Positions 53,181 to 62,084 of a stretch of DNA of 64,000 nt are shown here, piece after piece. Under the pieces are notes generated by a model. That model was not told the DNA's origin. It was given only the letters and a program-made list of their open reading frames with translations, and ran no database searches. This stretch comes from Rhodopseudomonas palustris (GTDB taxonomy: Bacteria; Pseudomonadota; Alphaproteobacteria; Rhizobiales; Xanthobacteraceae), in the NCBI RefSeq assembly GCF_003031265.1, contig NZ_CP019966.1, forward strand, positions 1,240,001 to 1,304,000, in the 5' to 3' direction. Every line of letters begins with the position of its first letter. The stretch's first letter is position 1. Made by a program: the position numbers and the translations under genes.

Positions 53181-54674
53181 ATGACCATTCTGATGCCGGA
53201 GCCGGATCAGTCCGTGCTGGCCCGCCGCGACGAGATCATCGCGGCCTTGCGCAAGATCGTGCCGGGCGAGGGCGTGATCTCCAGCGCTGCTGAAATGAAA
53301 CCCTACGAGTCCGACGGCCTGATGGCGTATCGGCAGCCGCCGATGGTGGTGGTGCTGCCGAGCACAACCAAACAGGTGTCGGAAGTGCTGCGCTATTGCC
53401 ACCAGAATGGCATCAAGGTGGTGCCGCGCGGTTCCGGCACCTCGCTGTCCGGCGGCGCATTGCCGCTCGCCGATGGCGTGCTGCTCGGCCTCGGCAAGTT
53501 CAAGCGGATCCGCGAGATCGACTTCGACAACCGCGCCGTGGTGGTCGAGCCTGGAGTCACTAACCTGGCGATCAGCCAGGCGGTCGATCACGCCGGCTTT
53601 TACTACGCGCCCGATCCGTCATCGCAGATCGCCTGTTCGATCGGCGGCAACATTGCCGAGAACTCCGGCGGCGTGCACTGCCTGAAATACGGCATGACCA
53701 CCAATAACGTCCTCGGCTGCGAAATCGTGCTGATGACCGGCGAGATCCTCAAGATCGGTGGCAAGGCGGCCGAATGCGCCGGCTACGATCTGATGGGCGT
53801 CATCACCGGCTCGGAGGGGTTGCTCGGCGTCATCACCGAAGTCACCGTACGTATCCTGCGCAAACCCGAAACGGCGCGGGCTCTGATGATCGGCTTCCAG
53901 AGCGTCGAGGCCGCGGGCCAGTGTGTCGCCGACGTGATCAGCGCCGGCATCATTCCGGGCGGCATGGAGATGATGGACAAGCCGGCGATCCACGCCGCCG
54001 AGGCCTTCGTTCACGCCGGCTATCCGCTCGATGTCGAAGCGCTGCTGATCATCGAGCTCGACGGTCCGCAGGTCGAGGTCGACGAACTGATCGGCCGCGT
54101 CGAGGCGATTGCGCTGCGCTGCGGCTCGACCACCTGCCAGATCTCCACCAGCGAGCAGCAGCGGCTGCTGTTCTGGTCCGGCCGCAAGGCGGCGTTCCCC
54201 GCCGTAGGCCGGATTTCGCCCGACTATTTGTGCATGGACGGCACGATCCCGCGTGCACAGCTGCCGCTGGTGTTGCGGCGGATGAACGAGATGTCGGAGA
54301 AATACGGCCTGCGCGTCGCCAACGTGTTCCACGCCGGCGACGGCAATCTGCATCCGCTGATCCTGTATGACGCCAACAAGCCCGGCGAGCAGGATGCGGC
54401 GGAAGCCTTCGGCGCCGACATCCTCAAGCTGTGTGTCGAGGTCGGCGGCGTGCTCACCGGCGAGCACGGCGTCGGCATCGAGAAGCGCGATCTGATGCCG
54501 GAGATGTTCTCGGACATCGACCTCAACCAGCAGCAGCGACTGAAATGCGCGTTCGATTCCGAAGGCCTGCTCAACCCCGGCAAGGTGTTTCCGACGCTCC
54601 ACCGCTGCGCCGAGCTCGGACGCATGCATGTCCACAAGGGCCAATTGCCGTTCCCGGATATTCCGCGGTTCTGA
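53181..54674 (+). CDS. glcD: Glycolate oxidase subunit GlcD
   Basis: 497 residues. FAD-binding subunit that oxidises glycolate to glyoxylate, electrons passing via GlcE/GlcF to quinone. PRGSGTSLSGGALPLADGVL is the FAD-pyrophosphate site; GNIAENSGGVHCLKYGMT and GHGxG-type motifs near the end (GEHGVGIEKRDLM) follow. FAD-oxidase C domain includes HAGDGNLHPLILYD. First of three glc genes; a family A palindromic repeat separates it from glcE. Confidence 0.95.
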   Translation: MTILMPEPDQSVLARRDEIIAALRKIVPGEGVISSAAEMKPYESDGLMAYRQPPMVVVLPSTTKQVSEVLRYCHQNGIKVVPRGSGTSLSGGALPLADGVLLGLGKFKRIREIDFDNRAVVVEPGVTNLAISQAVDHAGFYYAPDPSSQIACSIGGNIAENSGGVHCLKYGMTTNNVLGCEIVLMTGEILKIGGKAAECAGYDLMGVITGSEGLLGVITEVTVRILRKPETARALMIGFQSVEAAGQCVADVISAGIIPGGMEMMDKPAIHAAEAFVHAGYPLDVEALLIIELDGPQVEVDELIGRVEAIALRCGSTTCQISTSEQQRLLFWSGRKAAFPAVGRISPDYLCMDGTIPRAQLPLVLRRMNEMSEKYGLRVANVFHAGDGNLHPLILYDANKPGEQDAAEAFGADILKLCVEVGGVLTGEHGVGIEKRDLMPEMFSDIDLNQQQRLKCAFDSEGLLNPGKVFPTLHRCAELGRMHVHKGQLPFPDIPRF

Positions 54675-54717
54675 CCGGGTAATGTAATCTCCGATGCACG
54701 AAGTAGAGCCTTTTACC

Positions 54718-54801
54718 GTCATTGCGAGCGAAGCGAAGCAATCCAGGGCCTCGGTGCACGTCGCTCCTGGATTGCTTCGTCGCTTTGCTCCTCGCAATGA
54801 C
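54718..54801. repeat. Dispersed palindromic repeat, family A, copy 2
   Basis: 84-bp inverted repeat with ends GTCATTGCGAG and CTCGCAATGAC, the same as 810-892, and inner arms GCAATCCAGG / CCTGGATTGC; the loop part differs. It lies inside the glc operon between glcD and glcE, and would form a strong RNA hairpin there. Confidence 0.92.
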
Positions 54802-54845
54802 GGGGGAGGGGTAGTGCACCGCATTCTGAAGGACGACGTTCGCCC

Positions 54846-56087
54846 GTGGACACGCTGAAAGTACGCGACGCCCAGGAGGTCGAGGACGCAGTGCGCGCCG
54901 CGATCGCCAATGAGCAGCCGATCGAAATCGTCGGTCATGGCAGCAAACGCACCGTCGGCCAATTGATGGCGACCAATGCGGTGCTGGAGCTGTCGGCGCT
55001 CAACGCCGTCACCGCTTACGAGCCGAACGAGCTGATCATCACCGTGCAGGCCGGCGCGCCGATGGCCGACGTGCTGTCGCTGATCGATTCCAAAAACCAG
55101 CAATTCGCCTTCGAACCGATGGACACCGCCGCGTTGCTCGGCACCACGCCGGGGGCAGGGACCGTGGCGGGGATGATTGCGGCCGGTCTCGCCGGTCCGC
55201 GGCGGATCAAGGCGGGTGGCGCCCGCGATCATCTGCTCGGCGCCAACGCGGTGTCGGGCTTCGGCGAGAGCTTCAAGGCCGGCGGCAAGGTGGTGAAGAA
55301 CGTCACCGGCTACGATCTTTGCAAGCTGCTTGCCGGCTCCTGGGGGACACTGGCGGTGATGACCGAGGTCACCCTGAAGGTCACGCCGCGGCCGGAGAGC
55401 GAGCGGACGCTGGTTCTGCGCGGGCTCGGCGACGTCGTCGCCAACAAGGCCATGACCGCGGCGCTTGGCTCGCCTTACGACGTCACCGGGGCCGCGCAAC
55501 TGCCCGGCTCCGCGCTGCGCACCACCGGCGGTGCGCTGGCGGAGATCGCCCAGCCCGATCAGTCGCTGACTCTGCTGCGGCTCGAAGGCATCACTTCGTC
55601 GGCGAGTCATCGCGCCCAGTCGCTACGCACGGCGCTGAAGAGTTTTGGCGAGGCCGACCTGATCGAGGACGATGCTTCCGCAGCGCTGTGGCGTGCGGTG
55701 CGCGATGTCGAGCCGTTCGCCGCCGCAGGTCCGCGAGCGCTGTGGCCGGTGTGGCGGATCGTCTGCCCGCCGGCGGCCGGAGGCGCTCTCGGTGAGCAGC
55801 TTAGCCGCGAGAGCGGCGGTGAGGTGATCTATGATTGGGGCGGAGGCCTGATCTGGGCGGCCTTGCCGCCAGCAACCGACGGCCACGCCAAAGCGTTGCG
55901 CCAGCGGGTCGAGAAGATCGCCGGCCATGCCACCTTGATCCGCGGCAGCGAAGCGGTGCGGGCTGGGATCGACGTGTTCCAGCCGCAGCCGGCCGGCCTC
56001 GCGGCACTCGGAAGCCGCGTCAAGCGCAGCTTCGATCCCACTAACATTCTCAATCGCGGCCGGATGTCGCGAGGATCCGCGACATGA
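54846..56087 (+). CDS. glcE: Glycolate oxidase subunit GlcE
   Basis: 413 residues from a GTG start. FAD-binding-type subunit shorter than GlcD. Family features: PIEIVGHGSKRTVGQ, PGAGTVAGMIAAGLAGPRRI and KNVTGYDLCKLLAGSWGTLA. Structurally a PCMH-type FAD domain, but with a shorter C-terminal region. The stop overlaps glcF (ATGA at 56084), so the two are coupled. Confidence 0.94.
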   Translation: MDTLKVRDAQEVEDAVRAAIANEQPIEIVGHGSKRTVGQLMATNAVLELSALNAVTAYEPNELIITVQAGAPMADVLSLIDSKNQQFAFEPMDTAALLGTTPGAGTVAGMIAAGLAGPRRIKAGGARDHLLGANAVSGFGESFKAGGKVVKNVTGYDLCKLLAGSWGTLAVMTEVTLKVTPRPESERTLVLRGLGDVVANKAMTAALGSPYDVTGAAQLPGSALRTTGGALAEIAQPDQSLTLLRLEGITSSASHRAQSLRTALKSFGEADLIEDDASAALWRAVRDVEPFAAAGPRALWPVWRIVCPPAAGGALGEQLSRESGGEVIYDWGGGLIWAALPPATDGHAKALRQRVEKIAGHATLIRGSEAVRAGIDVFQPQPAGLAALGSRVKRSFDPTNILNRGRMSRGSAT

Positions 56088-57397
56088 AGACAGATTTCAG
56101 CCTGACCCAGCTCGCCGATCCCGATATCGCCGAGGCCGACAAGATCCTGCGCGCTTGCGTGCATTGCGGTTTCTGCACTGCGACGTGTCCGACCTATGTG
56201 CTGCTCGGCGACGAACTCGATAGTCCGCGCGGGCGCATCTACTTGATCAAGGAGATGCTGGAGAGCGACAAGCCGCCGACCGCAGATGTCGTCAAGCATA
56301 TTGACCGCTGCCTGTCGTGCCTCGCCTGCATGACCACCTGTCCGTCGGGTGTGAACTACATGCATCTGGTCGATCAGGCCCGCGTCCGGATCGAGAAACA
56401 GTACCAGCGGCCGTTCTGGGATCGCGTTGTCCGCGAGGCACTGTCGTGGATGATGCCGCATCCGGGCATGTTCAGGCTCGGGATGTGGGCGGCGCGGATC
56501 GTGCGGCCGGTTGCGGCGCTGTTGCCGGGCTCGCACGACCTGACGCACCCGACGCTGCTCAGCCGGATCAAGGCGATGCTGGCGCTGGCGCCAAAGCATC
56601 TGCCGGAGCCGGGCCCTGACTCCGGGACGACGTTTCCGGCGGTGGGTCCAAAGCGCGGCCGGGTGGCGTTGCTGCACGGCTGCGCCCAGCAGGTGCTGGC
56701 CCCCCGCATCAATCGGGCGGCGATCAATCTGCTCACCCGCCACGGCATCGAGGTCGTCCTCGCCGCTGACGAGGCCTGCTGCGGCGCCCTGATCCATCAT
56801 CTCGGCCGGGACACCCGCACGCTCGAATACGCGCGCACCAACATCAAGGCCTGGCTGGCTGAAATCGAGCGCGGGGGGCTCGACGCAATCCTGGTGACCA
56901 CCTCCGGCTGCGGTACGGTGATCAAGGATTACGGCTACATGCTGCGAGAAGATCCGGAGTATGCGGCCGCGGCCGCAAAGGTTTCGGCGCTCGCCAAAGA
57001 CATCAGCGAATATGTCAGCGGCCTCGAACTGTCATCGCCACGTCCTCATGACGATGTCGTGGTCGCTTATCACTCCGCATGTTCGTTGCAGCACGGCCAG
57101 AAAATCACGCAGATCCCCAAAGAACTGCTTTCCAAGACTGGATTCGTGGTGAAAGATATCCCGGAGAGTCATTTGTGTTGTGGTTCGGCGGGCACGTACA
57201 ACATTCTCCAGCCTGACATCGCGACCAGATTGCGCGATCGGAAGGTCGCCAACATCGCTTCCGTCAAGCCGGATATGATCGCCGCGGGCAATATTGGCTG
57301 CATGGTGCAGATCGCCAGCGGAACGGAAGTCCCTGTTGTGCACACGATTGAACTTCTCGATTGGGCGACAGGCGGGCCCCGTCCTGCTCCGCACTGA
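56084..57397 (+). CDS. glcF: Glycolate oxidase iron-sulfur subunit GlcF
   Basis: 437 residues. Two 4Fe-4S ferredoxin motifs near the N-terminus (CVHCGFCTATCPTY and CLSCLACMTTCPSG). Two CCG domains follow, with Cys-Cys-Gly in DEACCGALIHHLG and in HLCCGSAGTYN near the C-terminus. Passes electrons from the flavin subunits towards the quinone pool. Last gene of glcDEF. Confidence 0.96.
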   Translation: MKTDFSLTQLADPDIAEADKILRACVHCGFCTATCPTYVLLGDELDSPRGRIYLIKEMLESDKPPTADVVKHIDRCLSCLACMTTCPSGVNYMHLVDQARVRIEKQYQRPFWDRVVREALSWMMPHPGMFRLGMWAARIVRPVAALLPGSHDLTHPTLLSRIKAMLALAPKHLPEPGPDSGTTFPAVGPKRGRVALLHGCAQQVLAPRINRAAINLLTRHGIEVVLAADEACCGALIHHLGRDTRTLEYARTNIKAWLAEIERGGLDAILVTTSGCGTVIKDYGYMLREDPEYAAAAAKVSALAKDISEYVSGLELSSPRPHDDVVVAYHSACSLQHGQKITQIPKELLSKTGFVVKDIPESHLCCGSAGTYNILQPDIATRLRDRKVANIASVKPDMIAAGNIGCMVQIASGTEVPVVHTIELLDWATGGPRPAPH

Positions 57398-57471
57398 TCG
57401 GAGCCTGGAACGCCGGTCGCGGGGCGCGTGATTGCTGGCCGAGCAGCAATCCGCACAACTGGAGGACGACC

Positions 57472-58395
57472 ATGGCGAAAGACAAGAAGTCGAAGAAGAA
57501 GGACAAGGCCGACAAGAAGGCTGAGAAGTCCAAGGCCAAGAAGAAGTCCAAACTGCTGCTGGCCGCCAAGGCAGGCAAGAACAAGAAGAAGAGCAAATCT
57601 GCCGACAAGGCATCGGCCAAGAAGGACAAGTCGAAGCCGAAGGCTAAATCGAAAGCCAAGCGGGTCCCGAAGGCCAAGTCCGCCTCCAAATCCAAGGCCT
57701 CCGCCGGTAAGTCCGCCAAGAAGGCGGTGAAGAAGGCCGCCGCTAAACCCGGCAAGAAGGCAGCCAAGCCGGCCGCCAAGTCCGCCGCTAAGTCCCCGGC
57801 CAAGTCTGTAGCGAAGCCCGCGAAGAAGAGCGCTGCCAAGTCGGTTTCGGGTAAGCCGGCCAAGGCCAAGGCCGCCGCGCCCAAGGCGCCGGCTACGAAG
57901 TCCCCTGCGGCCAAGAAGAAGGCGACCAAGGCACTCCTCGCCAAAACCGCGGCGAAGGCTCCTGTCGCTAAGCCGGCAGCGCCCAAGCCGAAGCCTGTGT
58001 CCCGCAAAGCGCCGAAACTCACTGAGGTCGCGCCCAGCGCGGCGGCCGAGCCGGTTGCTCCGCCGCCTGCTGCTCCCAAGAAACCGCGCAAGCCACGCGT
58101 GAAGAAGCCGGCGCCGGTTGCCGTCGAGTCGGAAGAGACTCCGCACGAGGCAGTGTCCGAGCAGGTCGAGGCGACGCCGGAGACCGAGGATGTTGCCCCG
58201 GCTGAGCCGTTTCCGGCCGACGAGACCACATCGGCCGCAGACAACGAGCCGATCGAGTCCGCTGCAGAGACCGATTCGATCGAGACCTCGGGTGATCCCC
58301 AGTCGCACGCCACCGAGGCGGCCGGAGAGGAGGAAACTCCCGACGAGGAGTTTGACCACGCCGAGCCGGCTAAGCCGGCGGCAGACCCGATGTAA
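57472..58395 (+). CDS. Histone H1-like Lys/Ala-rich protein
   Basis: 307 residues of very low complexity. Residues 1-200 are Lys/Ala/Ser/Pro-rich with repeats such as KKAAAKPGKKAAKPAAKSAA, like the C-terminal tail of eukaryotic histone H1 and bacterial H1-like nucleoid proteins. Around 205-215 is a Lys/Arg/Pro cluster (PKKPRKPRVKKP) similar to an AT-hook. The last 80 residues are acidic (EETPHEAVSEQVEATPETED). A strongly basic domain followed by an acidic one could mean DNA binding regulated by its own tail. GGAGGACGACC precedes ATG 57472. Chromatin-like role is inference. Confidence 0.75.
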   Translation: MAKDKKSKKKDKADKKAEKSKAKKKSKLLLAAKAGKNKKKSKSADKASAKKDKSKPKAKSKAKRVPKAKSASKSKASAGKSAKKAVKKAAAKPGKKAAKPAAKSAAKSPAKSVAKPAKKSAAKSVSGKPAKAKAAAPKAPATKSPAAKKKATKALLAKTAAKAPVAKPAAPKPKPVSRKAPKLTEVAPSAAAEPVAPPPAAPKKPRKPRVKKPAPVAVESEETPHEAVSEQVEATPETEDVAPAEPFPADETTSAADNEPIESAAETDSIETSGDPQSHATEAAGEEETPDEEFDHAEPAKPAADPM

Positions 58396-58426
58396 TTGAG
58401 ACGGTAATCTGATCCTTGTTTTGCAG

Positions 58427-58451
58427 AGGCCGCGGTCGTGGACCGCGGCCT
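58427..58451 (+). terminator. Hairpin after the histone-like gene
   Basis: AGGCCGCGGTC-GTG-GACCGCGGCCT: 11-bp perfect stem with a 3-nt loop, 31 bp after the stop; weak T content after it. Confidence 0.7.
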
Positions 58452-58815
58452 TCGTCGTTGCGGCTACCAGCGAGATCGACAACCGAGCACGCCTCGGGCG
58501 CCCCTTGGTCGTGGGTATCGCAGCGATTCGGTCCTGGGCCTGTTACTTGTTACTTAGCCAAAAGTGTTGCTCTAACCGCCCTGTCTCGTGAATTTGGCCT
58601 AAGAGCCGTTCGCAAAGCAGTGATTTTCTTGCAACACTCCCCAACAACGAATGGTTGAGTGTGCGGGATTGCACAAAAAGTCGGCATCTGCATGTGTTTT
58701 TTGCTTCACGGTTTTCGTGAGGCACCGCACAGTGATGTCACAATTGGTTTTGTGCAGGTCGATGTCGCGTCCTTGAACTTCGGGTCCGGCTGGCTTGGAA
58801 ACGATGGGGATCAAA
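58452..58815. other. 364-bp region upstream of the TorF-like porin gene
   Basis: Likely porin promoter and leader. AT-rich patches (GTTACTTGTTACTTAGCC near 58540, GTGTTTTTTGCTTCACGG near 58694) stand out; I cannot fix a -35/-10 pair with confidence. No gene supported. Confidence 0.5.
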
Positions 58816-59787
58816 ATGAAGAAGACAATCTTGTCGGTCGCGGCTTTGCTCGCAGTCGGCGTGGGCTCGGCCTCGGCGGCTGATCTGCCCGCCAAGGTGT
58901 ACACCAAGGCTCCGCCGATCGTGGCGTTCGATCCGTGGGACATCGCGTTCGGCGCGGCCGTCATGAGCGACTACGTCTTCCGCGGCGTCACCCAGTCGAA
59001 CCACAAGCCCTCGGTCACTGCCTATTTCGAGCCGCGCTACAACGTCACCAAGGACCTGCAGCTCTACGTCGGTACCTCGTTCGAGAGCATCTCGTTCGCC
59101 AACCGCGCTGCGGCTGAAGTTGACATCTACGGCGGTATCCGCCCGACCTTCGGCGCCTTCGCGTTCGACTTCGGTGTCTGGGGCTACCTGTATCCGGGTG
59201 GAAGCTGCGTTGACAGCAACGCGAATGGTTCAGCCACGCAGTGCGGCGTCGGCAGCTTCCCGATTTCGCTGCTGAACCAGAATGCCATGAAGAAGGACGT
59301 GAGCTTCTACGAAGGCTACGCCAAGGTGACCTGGACCGCGAACGACATGTTCGCGTTCGGTGCCAACGAATTCTACTCGCCGAACTTCCTGAACACCGGT
59401 GCCTGGGGCAACTACGCCTCGGTGACCGGCAAGTTCACTGCTCCGACCAGCGTGTTCGGCTCCAGCGGCGTCGGCATGTACGTGTCGGGTGAATACGGCC
59501 GTCAGTGGTTCGGTAGCACCGATGCGTTCTACGGCCCGATCAAGCTGGCCGATTACAACACCTGGAACATCGGCGTGGGCTTCACCTATAAGGTGTTCAC
59601 CCTCGATCTGCGTTACTCGGACACCGATCTGTCCAAGGGTAATTGCAATGCCTTCACCAGCGACTTCACTGCCTCCGGCAACACGGCCTGGACCCCGATC
59701 AACCAGACCGGCGTTGGTTCGAACTGGTGCGGTTCGACCTTCATCGCCAAGCTCTCGGCTGACGTGACGCTGGGCGCTCTCAAGTAA
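58816..59787 (+). CDS. TorF-family outer-membrane protein (putative porin)
   Basis: 323 residues. Signal peptide MKKTILSVAALLAVGVGSASA. The mature N-terminus resembles the rhizobial porin-like start ADLPAKVYTKAPP. A conserved TorF block VMSDYVFRGVTQSNHKPSV leads into alternating aromatic beta-strands (LQLYVGTSFESISFAN, FDFGVWGYLYPGG, FAFGANEFYSPNF) consistent with a beta-barrel. Two Cys (CVDSNANG, TQCGVG) sit in a probable loop. GGGGATCAAA before ATG 58816 is the ribosome-binding site. A strong terminator follows. Confidence 0.9.
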   Translation: MKKTILSVAALLAVGVGSASAADLPAKVYTKAPPIVAFDPWDIAFGAAVMSDYVFRGVTQSNHKPSVTAYFEPRYNVTKDLQLYVGTSFESISFANRAAAEVDIYGGIRPTFGAFAFDFGVWGYLYPGGSCVDSNANGSATQCGVGSFPISLLNQNAMKKDVSFYEGYAKVTWTANDMFAFGANEFYSPNFLNTGAWGNYASVTGKFTAPTSVFGSSGVGMYVSGEYGRQWFGSTDAFYGPIKLADYNTWNIGVGFTYKVFTLDLRYSDTDLSKGNCNAFTSDFTASGNTAWTPINQTGVGSNWCGSTFIAKLSADVTLGALK

Positions 59788-59811
59788 GACGAAATCCCTT
59801 CTGGGGGGCTG

Positions 59812-59841
59812 AGGGCGGCAGAGCAATCTGCCGCCCTTTTT
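59812..59841 (+). terminator. Rho-independent terminator after the TorF-like gene
   Basis: AGGGCGGCAGA-GCAA-TCTGCCGCCCT: 11-bp perfect stem with a GCAA tetraloop, then TTTTTGTTTGTT. Confidence 0.95.
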
Positions 59842-59979
59842 GTTTGTTCTCGCCTTGAGGGGCGGGACTTTTGACGGCCTTCTCGCGAGCCTTCTGGCTT
59901 CCCCCTCCTGGGCTTGGCAGCCTGGTGTGGGGGCCAGCGACCGACTGGAGTTCGCGCTAATCTCTCACCGAGCAGCAAC

Positions 59980-59997
59980 GGCGGCCGATCGGCCGCC
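59980..59997. repeat. 18-bp perfect palindrome near the 3' end of the ABC gene
   Basis: GGCGGCCGATCGGCCGCC between the TorF and ABC transporter genes. Could act as a weak terminator for the minus-strand gene; no T-run. Confidence 0.5.
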
Positions 59998-60051
59998 GCA
60001 CGTCGTTTCGATCTCTAGCTTACTGCCGCGTTGGATCGAGCAGATGGTGGA

Positions 60052-61812
60052 TCAGCTGCCCGCCAGCCCCACTTCCGGAGCCGCAGTTTTGGCCCGGTCC
60101 TGTAGGGTGAAGCCGTTGCCAGTGCGTGACAGCACCGCGTCGCGCTGATGGAAGGCCTCGAGTGTCGAGCGGTGGCCGATAGAGACGATCGTGGTGCCCG
60201 GCAGCTTGCGGTCGAGCAGCTTGTACAGCGCCGCTTCGGACGGCTCGTCCAGCGACGCGGTGGCTTCGTCGAGGAACAGGTATTGCGGTGCATGGAGCAG
60301 CGCCCGGGCGAGGCCGAGCCGCTGCTGCTCGCCGAGCGACAGCGTCCTGTTCCAATGGCCATGCTGATCGAGCCGCTCCGCCAGCGCCGGCAGCCCGACC
60401 TCGTGCAGCACCTCAGCGACCTGAGTATCGCTGAACGCACCGGATTCGGCCGGATAGACGATTGCGGCACGCAGCTCGCCGACCGGGAAATATGGGCGCT
60501 GTGGCAGCATCATCAGCGTCGCATCCGCAGGGATTGCGATCGAGCCGGAGCCGAACGGCCAGATCCCCGCGATCGCGCGGAATAGCGTCGACTTGCCGGC
60601 GCCCGATGGGCCAACGATCAGCGTCCGCTCGTTGTCGCCGATCTTGAAGCCGTCGGCGCTGATCAGCGGCGCTCCGGCCGGCAGCGTCAGGTTGAGATCC
60701 TTCAGTTCGATTCCGCCGGCTGGGGCCGGCACGCGCATCACGCCTGGATTGTCGCGCCGGGTGGCGGTGCCTTCGATCGCGCGCTCGAAACCGTCGAGCC
60801 GCTGCAGGACGGACTGCCATTCCGCCAGCGTCCGGTAGGCGGTGATGAAGAACGACAGCGAGTCCTGGACGCTGCTGAAGGCGGAGGCGGTCTGCATCAT
60901 GCCGCCCAGCTGCACCTTCTGGGCGAAAAAGGCCGGGGCGACGAGGATGTAGGGGAAGATGATCGACGCCTGCGAGTAGCTGGCGGTGAAGGCAGTCAGC
61001 CGCTTGGTCCGGCTCATGATCCGCATGAAGTTCTCGGCCACGTAGCTGAAGCGGGACGCCAGCTTGTCGCGCTCGGCCGGCTCGCCGCGGAGCAGCGCGA
61101 TCTGTTCGGCGTTCTCGCGGGCGCGCACCAGATTGAATCGGAAGTCGGCTTCATAACGCTGCTGGCGGAAGTTGAGATCGACCAGTGGCGAGCCGATCCA
61201 ATGGGTGAGGGCGGTGCCCAGCGCCGCATAGATCAGCGCACCCCAGACGAGATAGCCGGGGATCGGCACGTCCTGGCCGAACAGATGCAGCGGCGCTTCG
61301 TTCGACAGCCCCCACAGGATCACCACGAACGAGGCCAGCGTCACCACGGCGTTGAGCAGGCCGATGCCCAGCGCCAGCGTGCGCTCGACGAACAACTGCG
61401 TGTCCTCGGCGATGCGCTGATCAGGGTTGTCGGCGGCGTCGCCGGTGAGCTGCATCTGGTAATGGTTGGCGTCGTGCAGCCAGCCGCCGAGATAGCGCTC
61501 GGTCATCCACTTGCGCCAGCGGATCTGCAGCCACTGATTGAGGTAGAGCTGGTAAACTTTGAGGGCGATCCAGATCGCCGCCAGCACGCAGAAGTAGATG
61601 ATCTGATAGGTGAAGACGTCGTAGTTCCGCTCCTGCAGCGCGTTGTAGAACACGTTGTTCCAGCGGTTGAACAGCACCGAGAGCCCGACCACGGCGAGCT
61701 CGATGACGACAACGGCTGCGAGCAGCCCGCGGCCCATCCATTTGTCTTCGGCACTGAAATACGGCGCGGCGATCCGCCAGGCGGTCGCCAGCGTTCCTTT
61801 GATGTTGCTCAC
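60052..61812 (-). CDS. SbmA/YddA-like ABC transporter, fused permease and ATPase
   Basis: 586 residues from the GTG at 61812, with GGAG upstream. The N-terminal half (about 20-330) is the SbmA/BacA-type membrane domain with five to six helices (LAAVVVIELAVVGLSVLFNRW, WLQIRWRKWMTERYLGGWLH). The C-terminal half is an ABC ATPase: Walker A VGPSGAGKSTLFRA, the signature LSLGEQQRLGLARALL and Walker B YLFLDEATASLDE. Related proteins move peptides, bleomycin or B12, or act as unknown exporters. The open frame continues upstream to 61911 but without family similarity. Divergent from lldP. Confidence 0.92.
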   Translation of the reverse strand: MSNIKGTLATAWRIAAPYFSAEDKWMGRGLLAAVVVIELAVVGLSVLFNRWNNVFYNALQERNYDVFTYQIIYFCVLAAIWIALKVYQLYLNQWLQIRWRKWMTERYLGGWLHDANHYQMQLTGDAADNPDQRIAEDTQLFVERTLALGIGLLNAVVTLASFVVILWGLSNEAPLHLFGQDVPIPGYLVWGALIYAALGTALTHWIGSPLVDLNFRQQRYEADFRFNLVRARENAEQIALLRGEPAERDKLASRFSYVAENFMRIMSRTKRLTAFTASYSQASIIFPYILVAPAFFAQKVQLGGMMQTASAFSSVQDSLSFFITAYRTLAEWQSVLQRLDGFERAIEGTATRRDNPGVMRVPAPAGGIELKDLNLTLPAGAPLISADGFKIGDNERTLIVGPSGAGKSTLFRAIAGIWPFGSGSIAIPADATLMMLPQRPYFPVGELRAAIVYPAESGAFSDTQVAEVLHEVGLPALAERLDQHGHWNRTLSLGEQQRLGLARALLHAPQYLFLDEATASLDEPSEAALYKLLDRKLPGTTIVSIGHRSTLEAFHQRDAVLSRTGNGFTLQDRAKTAAPEVGLAGS

Positions 61813-62084
61813 GGATGAGGTCTCCGGTGCGGGCTCTCGGGGAGTTTGGTGATTAGACGAAAGTTGTAGGTAAATTAACCTACGGCGGCTTGTCGCACCC
61901 AGTTGTCGCACCCTAGCATGATCGTGCCGGCGGCAAGCTCGGCGGTCAGCTGCTTCGCGCGTTTGTGAGCAGGCACGCTAGCTCGGCCGTACTTTGAGGA
62001 GGCGTCTGCCTCCCGATTGATCTCCGTGTCGGACCGGCTCGCACCGACGCGGCCAAAAAACATAACATTAAGGGAGAGAAATGC
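61813..62084. other. 272-bp divergent region between the ABC gene and lldP
   Basis: Holds a short hairpin GGAGGC-GTCT-GCCTCC (61998-62013) and an AT-rich stretch AAAAAACATAACATTAAG just before the lldP ribosome-binding site AGGGAGAG. Promoters for both genes must lie here. Direct repeats of TTGTCGCACCC (61890-61913) lie close to the ABC start. Confidence 0.5.

Noticed and set aside
53619..55610. 663-codon minus-strand frame
   Set aside because: Antisense to glcD and glcE and runs through the palindromic repeat.
57169..58482. 437-codon minus-strand frame over the histone-like gene
   Set aside because: Arises from the complement of Lys/Ala codons (Leu/Gly/Arg runs). The plus-strand frame has a perfect ribosome-binding site and a coherent composition.
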